From G963675935 sp963675935 (GTDB lineage: Bacteria; Planctomycetota; Planctomycetia; Pirellulales; Thermoguttaceae), in contig OY780964.2 of the NCBI GenBank assembly GCA_963675935.2, positions 496,001 to 560,000 on the forward strand: 64,000 nucleotides of DNA. The letters are read 5' to 3'. The notes beneath the pieces were generated by a model. The model saw only the letters and a list, made by a program, of their open reading frames with translations. It made no database searches and was not told the DNA's origin. The position numbers were made by a program, and so were the translations under genes. Shown here one piece after another: positions 17,896 through 25,832 of the stretch. How positions within the stretch are numbered: the stretch's first letter is position 1; each line of letters begins with the position of its first letter.

Positions 17896-18945
17896 ATGCC
17901 AACTCCCATCGAATCCCTGCTGGCGTCCGGCACGAAACTCTGGCTCGACTCGATCGACCCCGACTTGGTCCGCTCGAATTACGCCGCCGGCGCCACCGGC
18001 GCCACCTCGAACCCGATCATCGTGGCCGACCTGCTGGCCTCCGGCCGATTCGACGACGTGATCGGAGGTTTTGTGCGGCAAGGGTTGGACGACGACGCCA
18101 TCGCCTGGCAAACGACCGACCTATTGGTCCGCGATGCCCAGCAAGTTTTTTTGCCGGTGTGGCAATCCACCTGTGGCAACGACGGCTACGTGAGTTTCGA
18201 GGTCGATCCGTTGTTGGAAGACCCTGAGTTGAACGTGCCGCACGCCCAGCGTGTCGCCGAGTACGTGCGGCTGGGGCGGCATTGGTCGGCGGGGCATCGC
18301 AACCGGATGATCAAGGTGCCCGCCACGCCCGCGGGTCTTGACGCTTTGGAAGACCTGGTCGCCGCGGGCGTGACGGTGAACGTAACTTTGTTGTTTTCGC
18401 TGCGGCAATATCGGCTTGCGCGCGAGGCGGTGTGGCGCGGGGCGCAGCGGCGCGGCAACCTCGACGGTTTCAAGAGCGTCTACAGCATTTTCGTCTCCCG
18501 GCTCGACGTTTATACCGAAAAGGCCGTGCCGGGTCTGTCGCCGGCCGCCCAGGGCATGGTGGGCATCTTGAACGCCAAGCGGATTTGGGCCGAAAATCAG
18601 CAATTTTGGGCCGAGCGGCCCACGCCGCTAACGCAGGAGATCGTGTTCGCCAGCACCGGCGCGAAGAAGCCCGGCGATCCGCCGTGGAAGTACGTCGAGG
18701 CGTTCGCCGGCAGCGACATCCAGACGAACCCGCCCGCGACGAACGAGGCCGTCGCGCAAAGCGGACGCACGTTCACCCGGCAGGTCGATCGGCTTCCGCC
18801 GCCGGCGGTTGTCGAGGAAATCGACCGGCTGGTCGACACGGAGCGGCTCGAATCGACGCTCATGGCCGAGGGGATTGCGAAGTTCGCCAATCCGCAGAAG
18901 GCTCTCTTGGCGACCGTGGCGAAGCAACGCGCGGCCATCGCGTGA
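17896..18945 (+). CDS. Transaldolase family protein
   Basis: A 349-residue cytoplasmic enzyme; GAGGAGA precedes the ATG. Transaldolase motifs: SGTKLWLDSIDPDLV, TGATSNPIIVADLL, and MIKVPATPAGLDAL holding the Schiff-base lysine near residue 140. VTVNVTLLFSLRQY follows. It moves a three-carbon unit between sugar phosphates in the pentose phosphate pathway. The length is nearer to long transaldolases than to the short (about 215 residue) fructose-6-phosphate aldolase type. Confidence 0.92.
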   Translation: MPTPIESLLASGTKLWLDSIDPDLVRSNYAAGATGATSNPIIVADLLASGRFDDVIGGFVRQGLDDDAIAWQTTDLLVRDAQQVFLPVWQSTCGNDGYVSFEVDPLLEDPELNVPHAQRVAEYVRLGRHWSAGHRNRMIKVPATPAGLDALEDLVAAGVTVNVTLLFSLRQYRLAREAVWRGAQRRGNLDGFKSVYSIFVSRLDVYTEKAVPGLSPAAQGMVGILNAKRIWAENQQFWAERPTPLTQEIVFASTGAKKPGDPPWKYVEAFAGSDIQTNPPATNEAVAQSGRTFTRQVDRLPPPAVVEEIDRLVDTERLESTLMAEGIAKFANPQKALLATVAKQRAAIA

Positions 18946-18983
18946 AAACGAGAGAACTTTAGTCCCAGCGAATCCATAAGTGT

Positions 18984-19050
18984 CGTGGGGCAGGTTGCCA
19001 ACCTGCCTCAAACTGGAAGAAAACATGGCAGGTTGGCAACCTGCCCCACG
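18984..19050. repeat. Palindrome CGTGGGGCAGGTTGCCAACC type between convergent genes
   Basis: GTGGGGCAGGTTGCCAACCTG pairs with the copy ending in CTGCCCCAC (quoted arm trimmed). Outer bases AATCC/GGAT and TGTCGT/ACGACA extend it. It lies between the ends of the transaldolase and SnoaL-like genes and could end both transcripts. Confidence 0.75.
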
Positions 19051-19081
19051 GATAATACGACAGGAATTGATTCGCTAATCC

Positions 19082-20056
19082 TTACGGCAACACTTGCCGC
19101 GGGGGTTTTGCTTTTTCTTCCGGCGAGGTTTTCTTCTCCGGCGGCGGGCAGCGACGGAACGTGATCGCGTCCGAGTCGGGACGCCGCTCGCCGTTGACCG
19201 ACCGATCGGCCGATTCGGTCCGCATCGTGTTCGCGTCGACTTGCGTCAGAACGTGCGTGGCGGCGATGTCGCCGCCGTCGGCCAAAACGCCGTCATATTC
19301 CACGACCCACTGTTTGTCTTCGTGGGTCCATTCACTCTCGCCGAAACCACCGTCGGACTCGAACACCCAGGAACGGATCCGGCGGGTGCGAGGATCGTAG
19401 CCGATGATTTCCGTGCCGCACAACGGGGCGGCGCCCTTCCGCTCGATGGAGAATTTCCGAATCAAAAAGCTGCCGTTGGCGGTCCAATCGCAGACGCTGT
19501 GTATGGTGACGGCGGCTTTCGACGGGCTGGTGAACTCGGCTTTCCATTCGCCCGCCATCCACGCCAAATCCTTGAGTTGGTGGAAAGGAGCGGGAGCGTT
19601 GCTGACGCTTTCCCGGACGCTGTCGATCTGCCAATGGCCGTCGCGGCGAACCAGCAGAATCGCGGTGCGGGGAGTGCCCGTGGGTTTCTTGGGCGCCGGC
19701 GTCATGTCGGCCGCGGCGTCGACCAGGGCAACGTCGTCGGCCAGCCCGCGCGACGCAACGACGGCCAACCGCAATTTGCAGTTCTTATTGGCGGCAAGGA
19801 ATTGTTGATAGGCGGCCTCGATCGCCTCGCGGCCGACGATGCGTTCGCCGGCCGGGCCGATGAACTCGCCGTCCGGCGTCCACAGCGCCGCCAGAGCCTT
19901 CGCGTCGCCGCGATTGAAGTTTTCTTCCATGGCCGCGACGACTTTGCGAACCTCGGCGTCGGCCGGGTTGTCGGCCTTTTTTTCGTTTTCGGCCGACCGA
20001 ACCGGCAAGGCGGCAGCAAGGATGACAAAGCACGCTAGGGCAGTGAGGCGTCGCAT
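19082..20056 (-). CDS. Secreted SnoaL-like/DUF4440 protein
   Basis: A 324-residue secreted protein (signal MRRLTALACFVILAAALPVR; GGAGAAG upstream). Residues about 30-165 form a nuclear-transport-factor-2-like domain of the SgcJ/EcaC kind (ALAALWTPDGEFIGPAGERI, GREAIEAAYQQFLAAN). The second half (about 165-310) is a DUF1579-like lipocalin-type region (DLAWMAGEWKAEF, GTEIIGYDPRTRRIRSWVFE). The substrate is unknown. Planctomycetes carry many such two-domain proteins. Confidence 0.8.
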   Translation of the reverse strand: MRRLTALACFVILAAALPVRSAENEKKADNPADAEVRKVVAAMEENFNRGDAKALAALWTPDGEFIGPAGERIVGREAIEAAYQQFLAANKNCKLRLAVVASRGLADDVALVDAAADMTPAPKKPTGTPRTAILLVRRDGHWQIDSVRESVSNAPAPFHQLKDLAWMAGEWKAEFTSPSKAAVTIHSVCDWTANGSFLIRKFSIERKGAAPLCGTEIIGYDPRTRRIRSWVFESDGGFGESEWTHEDKQWVVEYDGVLADGGDIAATHVLTQVDANTMRTESADRSVNGERRPDSDAITFRRCPPPEKKTSPEEKAKPPRQVLP

Positions 20057-20399
20057 ACGGTCTTCTCCAAGAAAAAAGCGTTTTTTGGCGATCAATTCCA
20101 CGCGGCCGGCGCGGCCGTCGATTGTTCAATCATACATTATGGTTTTGTCGCCGACGCCCAATCGCGTGGGGGGGTTGTAAAGTTCTTGCCACTTCGGATG
20201 TCATGGCCTACACTATCCTATGCCATTAGGTTTTAGGATTGAGGGAACATCCTCAACGTTTGGCTGTGTTGGAATTGGTCTTGGGTCTTCGGACTTAGGT
20301 CTTGGCACGAAGACCTAAGCCCCAAGGCCCAAAACCCATTGGTTGCGGCTCTGCCGCGTTATGCGTTGGCTCGGAATGGAGCGACAAGGAGTTGATCTT
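20057..20399. other. Divergent intergenic region
   Basis: About 340 bases between two genes pointing away from each other, so it holds both promoters. Around 20275-20340 there is a degenerate CTTGGGTCTT/AAGACCTAAGCCCCAAG palindrome, related to the heptamer array at 58051. No further structure seen. Confidence 0.5.
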
Positions 20400-21125
20400 A
20401 TGCGACGTATTTCCTTTCTCGCGGTTTTTGCGGCGGCCTGTCTGACGATGTCGGCCGAGACCGTCCTGGCCCAGGCATTTCCCGGCCGTCATCATGGCGG
20501 TTCTTACGGCGGTTATGACTATGACGACACCGCCATTGCGCTCTACAGCCTCGGCAGCGTCAATCGAGCCGACCAAGCCAGGGCCGATGCGTTTCGGATG
20601 CAGGGCCAACAAGGCTCCCAGCAGATGTCGGCCATGCAAGGGAGCATCCGCGGCGCGATGGACTCCGCCACTCGGCAACGCGCCCAGGGCGTCTTCAGTC
20701 AGCAGCAGGCCGGCGATTGGTGGTTCCAAGTCCAACAGCAGCAAGCGGCGCAGCGACGCGGACAATCGGCCCGATACGCCGACCCGACGGCCCAAGCGGT
20801 CGGTTTCGAGCCTGCCGCGAACTCCGACACGCCTCGAGCCGCAATGGACATCATCAAGTGGCCCGTCGTGCTTTGCGATCCGTGTTTCGCCGACCAGCGT
20901 ACGGAAATCGAATCGCCCTATCGCCGCGGCGGGGTCAAGGGCCTCGGCACTCCCACGGCCGCCGACTACCAAAATATGATCCAGGCGGCCGATCAGATGA
21001 AAGAAACCCTGAAAGACATGACCGCCGACATGTCGGCCCAGGAATATCTCAACACCGTGGCTTTTCTCGACAAGCTGACCGCCGAAGCCCGCGAGCGGCT
21101 CGGGAAAGCGGCGGCGAAGAAATAG
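20400..21125 (+). CDS. Secreted protein of unknown function
   Basis: A 241-residue protein with AAGGAG before ATG 20400 and a signal sequence ending near VLAQA. The mature part begins with a Gly/Tyr/His-rich stretch (HHGGSYGGYDYDD). It continues with a Gln-rich region (about 55-135, many QQ pairs) and ends in an alpha-helical segment (DYQNMIQAADQMKETLKDMT). It contains one CDPC pair. No family was recognised. An envelope or structural role is plausible but unproven. Confidence 0.7.
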   Translation: MRRISFLAVFAAACLTMSAETVLAQAFPGRHHGGSYGGYDYDDTAIALYSLGSVNRADQARADAFRMQGQQGSQQMSAMQGSIRGAMDSATRQRAQGVFSQQQAGDWWFQVQQQQAAQRRGQSARYADPTAQAVGFEPAANSDTPRAAMDIIKWPVVLCDPCFADQRTEIESPYRRGGVKGLGTPTAADYQNMIQAADQMKETLKDMTADMSAQEYLNTVAFLDKLTAEARERLGKAAAKK

Positions 21126-21135
21126 ACCTTTGGCG

Positions 21136-21223
21136 GTGTTTTGCGAAACCGCAAGCGGCTTGTTGACGTTTTTGCGAAGCCGCAAGCGGCTTGTTGACGT
21201 TTTTGCGAAACCGCAAGCGGCTT
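21136..21223. repeat. Tandem repeat, three units of about 31 bases
   Basis: GCGAAACCGCAAGCGGCTTG units start at 21143, 21174 and 21205, each with the hairpin CCGCAAGCGG. The last is followed by CTTTTCTTT and looks like an intrinsic terminator for the upstream gene. Confidence 0.8.
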
Positions 21224-21227
21224 TTCT

Positions 21228-22556
21228 TTACGCTTGCAGCCCGAAGTGCCGCAGCACCGCGTCGAATATCTCGATGTCGTTGACCGCTCCCGCCGGAAAC
21301 AGCGTCGGCTGCGAGGCCACCAGCACGGTTCGCTGCGAACTATCGACCGCCGGAGCGCCGTGCGAGCCTTTCACCAATTCGGCATCGAGCGGAATGCTCT
21401 TCGTCGCCGGATCGAAAAACAGCTCCACCGGATCGTAGCCCGGCTTGCGGTGAATATCGACCGACCGGGCGAACCGCGGCGCGCGATCGTCGGACTGCCA
21501 CCAATAATACGCCTGCCAACTTTCGGGCGACGAAATCATAACAACCTCGCCGCTCCGGGCGTGTTCCATTTCATACCGGGCAAGCTGCTGCCCGACCAGC
21601 ACCTCGCCGATGCCTTGCCGGCCGCGAAAAATTTCGGCCACGCGGGCGGCCGTCGCCGAGTCGCCGTCAGACACGAAAACATGCGAAAACTGGTGATCGA
21701 CCATCGCGAACGCCCGGCTCTTCTCGAAGTCGATTAGTTCGCCGTCGTCGGTTTCCCGGACGGTCAGCAAGCCCTCCTCGCGCAACACGCGGTTTGGATA
21801 GCAGACATGTTCGACCGGCGTAATGGCGTATTCGCCAGCCGCGAGCCAGAGCAGTTCGTCGGCGTAGGCCGCTTGCATTCCCTCGCCCAGCCGGCCGATC
21901 ACGTCGTCCAACTCGGCGACGGCCCTAGCGGCGGCCGGGCTATCGGGCCCCGACCGCTGCGCGGCATAGTCGAGCTGCGGCAGATAGATGTAAAAAAAGT
22001 CGGGCCGCCACCGCTGCGCGGCGAACACCGCCGAGTCGGCGATCCACGCGCTGCCCTTCACGCCGGCCATCGGCCCCCAGTAGTTCATCAACGGGAAATG
22101 GCCCAGCGCATCGCGCAGCTCGCCGTAGAGTTCCAGCGGCCGGGTGTAGCACCAAAGCGACTCGGACCCGTCGGGATTGTGGATGGGCGCCGGCGTGCAA
22201 ACGTAATCGGCGTCGCAGCCCTTGCTGTGCAGCGGGAACCACACGGCCGAGGTCAGGCCCGACCCGTGGTGCGAGAGCAAATCCCAAATTTGCGGCGACT
22301 GGATCCAATCGTTCGGCGTGGTCCACATTTCCACCCGATGCTTTTCGCGGTGATAATCGCCGTTGGCCACGATGCCATGCGCGGCGGGACGTTTTCCGGT
22401 GGTCATGGCGGCCTGCACGGGACAGGTGACGCACGGAAAACCCGGGATGAGTTCAGCGATTTCGCCCCCGGCCATCAGCGATTTTAATTTTGGCATCGCG
22501 CCGACGTCTTTTTCACGCAGGGCGGGAATGGAAAGGAGAATCAGGGGTTTGGGCAT
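21228..22556 (-). CDS. Alkaline-phosphatase-superfamily phosphodiesterase
   Basis: A 442-residue enzyme of the type I phosphodiesterase/nucleotide pyrophosphatase group. The nucleophile region is CVTCPVQAAMTTGKRPAAHG, with the Thr expected to attack phosphate. Later metal-ligand regions include FFYIYLPQLDYAAQ and VDHQFSHVFVSDGD. The final part carries SHGAPAVDSS, a typical His site. No signal peptide is visible at MPKPLILLSIPALRE, so it should be cytoplasmic. The substrate could be a nucleotide or phosphonate derivative; it cannot be settled from sequence. Confidence 0.85.
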   Translation of the reverse strand: MPKPLILLSIPALREKDVGAMPKLKSLMAGGEIAELIPGFPCVTCPVQAAMTTGKRPAAHGIVANGDYHREKHRVEMWTTPNDWIQSPQIWDLLSHHGSGLTSAVWFPLHSKGCDADYVCTPAPIHNPDGSESLWCYTRPLELYGELRDALGHFPLMNYWGPMAGVKGSAWIADSAVFAAQRWRPDFFYIYLPQLDYAAQRSGPDSPAAARAVAELDDVIGRLGEGMQAAYADELLWLAAGEYAITPVEHVCYPNRVLREEGLLTVRETDDGELIDFEKSRAFAMVDHQFSHVFVSDGDSATAARVAEIFRGRQGIGEVLVGQQLARYEMEHARSGEVVMISSPESWQAYYWWQSDDRAPRFARSVDIHRKPGYDPVELFFDPATKSIPLDAELVKGSHGAPAVDSSQRTVLVASQPTLFPAGAVNDIEIFDAVLRHFGLQA

Positions 22557-22883
22557 GGTGGGAAAACGTCGGTGGTTGTTATTTGGGGATGGCGTCAACG
22601 CAACTTGACGGCCACGAGGAACACTAATCACCACATATTTACACTAATGAAAGTGATTAGCGAAGATTAGTGGAAATAAGTGTTGATATTCAAACTTGAC
22701 ACACGCCAAGAGCAGCAACGCCACGGCGCCGATTGGGTAATCGCGGAAGATGGCTTTCATCATAGATTACAAAAGGCTTGGCTGATGAAGGGAATAAACC
22801 TAGCTGTATTATCGCAATCGAGCGCGGAGCTGTCAATCTTGACGCCCCACAACACGCAGGAGAACTGCAATGTCCAGGAAACC

Positions 22884-22958
22884 GTCATTCTGAGCGCAGC
22901 GAAGAATCTCGTCTGGGCCGCGATTCCACGAGAGATTCTTCGCTGCGCTCAGAATGAC
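22884..22958. repeat. Dispersed palindrome, family D (GTCATTCTGAGCGCAGCG)
   Basis: GTCATTCTGAGCGCAGCGAA pairs with its complement ending CAGAATGAC. Preceded by GGAGAACTGCAATGTCCAGG, related flanks being present at 42357 and 49511. Confidence 0.9.
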
Positions 22959-23011
22959 GGGCGCCCCGTGAACGGTTAGGGCGCACGCCAAAATAAACTG
23001 ATCAACTCACC

Positions 23012-23070
23012 GTAGGACGGATTTCCGAATCCGTCCAGTTTTCAGGGACGGATTTGGAAATCCGTCCTAC
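23012..23070. repeat. Dispersed palindrome, family C (GTAGGACGGATTTCC)
   Basis: GTAGGACGGATTTCCGAATC...GGAAATCCGTCCTAC. Conserved flanks AATAAACTGATCAA and GATCAACTTATT extend it. Other copies at 41308 and inside glnD at 48407. Confidence 0.92.
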
Positions 23071-23276
23071 AAATATGATCAACTTATTCTGACGCGAGTC
23101 CTTACGTCGCACTCTGTTATGTTGCAGGCGACTCATACGCCCGTTCAGAGTCCGTCCGCCTTTCTCTGCTCCCCTCGCCCGTCCGACGCGAGAGGGGCCG
23201 GGGGTGAGAGCGGGTGGAATTGCTGAAATGGATGCACATTCCGCGGGCCATCGGCCCCCGGCTATTGCGATGCGAA

Positions 23277-24218
23277 CTACCCTCCGTGCCGCCGGCGGAA
23301 CTCGGCGGGCGACTCGCCGGTCACTCGCTTGAACACCCGGCTCAAATAGGCGCGATTCGGAAAACCGGTCCGCTCGGCAATCTCTTCGATCCGCGCGTCG
23401 GTGTGCGCCAAAAGATGCGCGGCCTCGCGCACTCGCACTTTCATGATGAATCGCCCAATCGTCTCGCCTTGGTGCCGCTTGAACGAGCGGGCCAACGCCT
23501 CGGTGCAAAGATTCGCCAGCCGCGCCAGTCGCGGAACGGTCAGCGGCTCGGCGTAATGCTTCTCGATGGCCGCGACCGTGTGAACCACGGCCGCCGGAAC
23601 GCTCTGCTGCCACCCGATCTCCGGCCGGCTTAAAACGACGTGCAACAGAGCCATGCCGGCGTGAAATATCCGATTGCGGCTTTGCTCCGACGCCTCCGGG
23701 GACTGGTCTATTTTTCGGCCGGAAGACGCATCTTGCCGACAAACGTCTGTCCGAAAACATGGACCTGTCCCCTTTGCGTCTCCGGCGAACAATCTCGCGA
23801 AATCGCGTAAAAGCCTTCGCTCCGCCGGCGTGGGCCGCACGACAATCGGAATCGGCTGGCCGGGCGAAAGCCGGCGCGTCACGTTGAACGCCAGCCAAAG
23901 ATTCGGCACCGGGCGCCCCCCCTGGCAATGGAACAACTGACGGTCGGGAATGACCACGATATGTTCGGGCGTCAGTTCCACTTCACCCTGCGGAAAAATC
24001 ACCTTGTGGCCGCGGCGGAAGTTGTAGTAGAGTCGCCAGAACGGGCTAAGGACGTTCGGGAAATCCCACCAGTCGTTGGCCGCCAAGTATCCGGCCTCGT
24101 GCAGGACAAAACCCGAGTGGTCGGCCGGCACGCCCAGCGGGTAGAATTCGACCCCGACGCCCGAGAAAGGGTTGGAATATGCGCCGCGGTTGCGAAAGCG
24201 GAGTGCCGAATCGGACAT
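23277..24218 (-). CDS. AraC-family transcription regulator (XylR-like)
   Basis: A 313-residue regulator. Residues about 35-150 form a cupin-like effector domain (GHKVIFPQGEVELTPEHIVV). The last 100 residues hold two helix-turn-helix motifs: LTVPRLARLANLCTEALARS and IEEIAERTGFPNRAYLSRVF, followed by TGESPAEFRRRH, the AraC signature. Residues about 149-173 are a translated 75-base palindrome lying between the two domains. It is divergent from the UroD/DUF5703/rhaT genes and probably regulates them. ATG 24218 is chosen; a GTG at 24302 is a possible longer start that would run over the operator-like palindrome. Confidence 0.88.
   Translation of the reverse strand: MSDSALRFRNRGAYSNPFSGVGVEFYPLGVPADHSGFVLHEAGYLAANDWWDFPNVLSPFWRLYYNFRRGHKVIFPQGEVELTPEHIVVIPDRQLFHCQGGRPVPNLWLAFNVTRRLSPGQPIPIVVRPTPAERRLLRDFARLFAGDAKGTGPCFRTDVCRQDASSGRKIDQSPEASEQSRNRIFHAGMALLHVVLSRPEIGWQQSVPAAVVHTVAAIEKHYAEPLTVPRLARLANLCTEALARSFKRHQGETIGRFIMKVRVREAAHLLAHTDARIEEIAERTGFPNRAYLSRVFKRVTGESPAEFRRRHGG
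23698..23772. repeat. GGGGACNGGTC palindrome inside the AraC-type gene (family S)
   Basis: GGGGACTGGTCTATTTTTCG pairs with the right arm CGAAAACATGGACCTGTCCCC (outer bases trimmed), 75 bases in all, a multiple of three. The frame stays open. A cousin is inside the glycosidase gene at 40532. Confidence 0.82.
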
Positions 24219-24269
24219 AAGCGATACGCAATTGGGTATAGACGCCGGCGTTGCCACGGCATTAGATTC

Positions 24270-24286
24270 ATTGTATCGGATACAAT
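24270..24286. promoter_or_regulatory. Operator-like palindrome between regulator and sugar genes
   Basis: ATTGTATCGGATACAAT is a perfect 8-1-8 inverted repeat. It lies 52 bases before the AraC-type start and 140 bases before the UroD-like start, in the divergent promoter region. AraC proteins usually prefer direct repeats, so a different (GntR/LacI-type) regulator is also possible. Confidence 0.6.
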
Positions 24287-24322
24287 CGGCGCGTGTCAAC
24301 ACGCGGTTGTGCGCGAACTACA

Positions 24323-24388
24323 GTCATTCCGAGCGAAGCGAGGAATCTCCGTGGCTCTGATGAGATTCTTCGCTTCGCTCAGAATGAC
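24323..24388. repeat. Dispersed palindrome, family D
   Basis: GTCATTCCGAGCGAAGCGAG pairs with CTTCGCTTCGCTCAGAATGAC (inner base mismatched); it lies in the divergent promoter region of the sugar island. Confidence 0.88.
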
Positions 24389-24425
24389 AAAATCGTAAAG
24401 ATGGTCTGACCCAAGGAGTTGTTGG

Positions 24426-25631
24426 ATGGGCATGTTTGAAACATTCGGCGTGAGTGCGGGCCAGGGTCTTCGCAAGGAGAATACGCTGCGAAAACTCGAC
24501 CGCATGAAAAAAACGCTCCGGCACGAAGAGCCCGACCGCGTGCCGGTCAGCGATTTCTTCTGGGGCAGCTTCATCAAGCGGTGGCGGGCCGAGCTTGGCC
24601 TGCCCGACGACGCCAATCCGTATTATCACTACGATCTCGATTGGATCGCCACGGTGCCGAACATGGACCCGTGGATTCGTCCGTTCGAGACGATCAGCGA
24701 GACGCAAGACGAGGTGGTGGTGCGCACGGGGTTCGGGGCGATCATGCGGAAGGTGCATCGCTGTCCGATGCCGGAGTTCATCGGTTGGGAGATCGACACG
24801 CTCGAAAAGCTCGAAGCGGCCCGATTCGACGATCCCCACGACCATCGCCGATTTTTCGCCGCGGGCGACAATCAAATCGCCGGCGTGGGCGACGGCTTCG
24901 AGCGGAACTCGCCGCCGTGGGTCGATACGGTGAAGTCGCTCTGGCCCGACTTCCCGGTCTACGGCAGCATGATCGAGTGTTCCGAGTGCATGACGCGGCT
25001 GATCGGTCCGCAGAATCACATGATGTGGATGGCCTTGGAGCCGGAGCGGATGGCGGTCGTGTTGCGCCGGGTCGGCGAGTTTTATCTGGAATGCACGAAA
25101 GCGGCGATTGACGCGGCGGCGTCGTGGCTCGACGGCTGGGTCATCTGGGGCGACGTGGCTTACAAAAAATGCACGTTCATGAAGCCCGACTACTGGCTCG
25201 AGAATTACAAGCCCACGGTCAAGGCCATCGCCGATTACGCGCATAGCCGTGGGCTCGATGTCATCTACCACGGTTGCGGAAACATCCACGCGATTTTCGA
25301 GGATTACATCGACGCCGGCATCGACGCGATGAATCCGCTCGAGGTGAAGGCCGGGATGGACGTTTTGGACCTGCGCCGCCGCTACGGCCATCGGATGGGT
25401 TTTTGCGGCAACAGCGACATTCAGGTGTGGGAAACCGGCGACCACGCGGCAATTCGCCGCGAAGTTCTGAGCAAGCTCAATGCGGCGCGCGGCGGCGGTT
25501 ATATTTTCCAATCGGACCATTCCGTTTCCAGTTCGGTGTCGGGCGCGACGTACGACTCCATCGTCAAGCTCGTGCGCGAATACGGCGATTATCCACTCCG
25601 GCTCGGCGAATTTGACGAGCCAACAGTATGA
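24426..25631 (+). CDS. Uroporphyrinogen decarboxylase-like (UroD/MtaA) protein
   Basis: A 401-residue TIM-barrel protein of the UroD/methyltransferase superfamily. The N-terminus LDRMKKTLRHEEPDRVPVSD is typical. The C-terminal YHGCGN region gives His/Cys residues like the zinc site of corrinoid methyltransferases. It lacks the conserved N-terminal Arg/Asp pattern of true HemE. It begins a plus-strand run leading to a glycoside-hydrolase-like gene, rhaT and rhaM. Such UroD-like proteins are often found with sugar-degradation genes in planctomycetes; the reaction is unknown. Confidence 0.8.
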   Translation: MGMFETFGVSAGQGLRKENTLRKLDRMKKTLRHEEPDRVPVSDFFWGSFIKRWRAELGLPDDANPYYHYDLDWIATVPNMDPWIRPFETISETQDEVVVRTGFGAIMRKVHRCPMPEFIGWEIDTLEKLEAARFDDPHDHRRFFAAGDNQIAGVGDGFERNSPPWVDTVKSLWPDFPVYGSMIECSECMTRLIGPQNHMMWMALEPERMAVVLRRVGEFYLECTKAAIDAAASWLDGWVIWGDVAYKKCTFMKPDYWLENYKPTVKAIADYAHSRGLDVIYHGCGNIHAIFEDYIDAGIDAMNPLEVKAGMDVLDLRRRYGHRMGFCGNSDIQVWETGDHAAIRREVLSKLNAARGGGYIFQSDHSVSSSVSGATYDSIVKLVREYGDYPLRLGEFDEPTV

Positions 25632-25832
25632 CCATTCGTTCCCACGCAGAGCATAAGAACGAGAAAACGAGAAAAGACTGTAGCATCTTTATTGGGTCGC
25701 GGATAAATACGGAGTATTCCCCTCTAGCCAAGCAAACTTATCCACCTGCCAGGCAAGCTGGCAGGGGTACACAAACCCGATAGCGTTGCTACAGTATCAA
25801 AGAACTACTGTATCAAAGAATAGGAATCCGCC

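Larger units (their letters stand above)
22557..23276. other. Repeat-rich intergenic region
   Basis: About 720 bases with no gene. It holds an AT-rich imperfect repeat at 22622-22680 (ACTAATCAC/GTGATTAG), a family D palindrome, a family C palindrome, a GAGAGGGGCCGGGGGTGAGA-type element near 23190, and a CCGCGGGCCATCGGCCCCCGG hairpin near 23240. Confidence 0.6.

Noticed and set aside
21136..21223. CRISPR-like array of 31-base periodic repeats
   Set aside because: The units are directly tandem without unique spacers, and no cas genes are nearby.
24324..25520. Long minus-strand open frame opposite the UroD-like gene
   Set aside because: Shadow of a well-supported gene; no start signal.
24426..25631. 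hemE (true uroporphyrinogen decarboxylase)
   Set aside because: The superfamily fits, but the sugar-gene context and the missing HemE-type N-terminal residues argue against a haem role.
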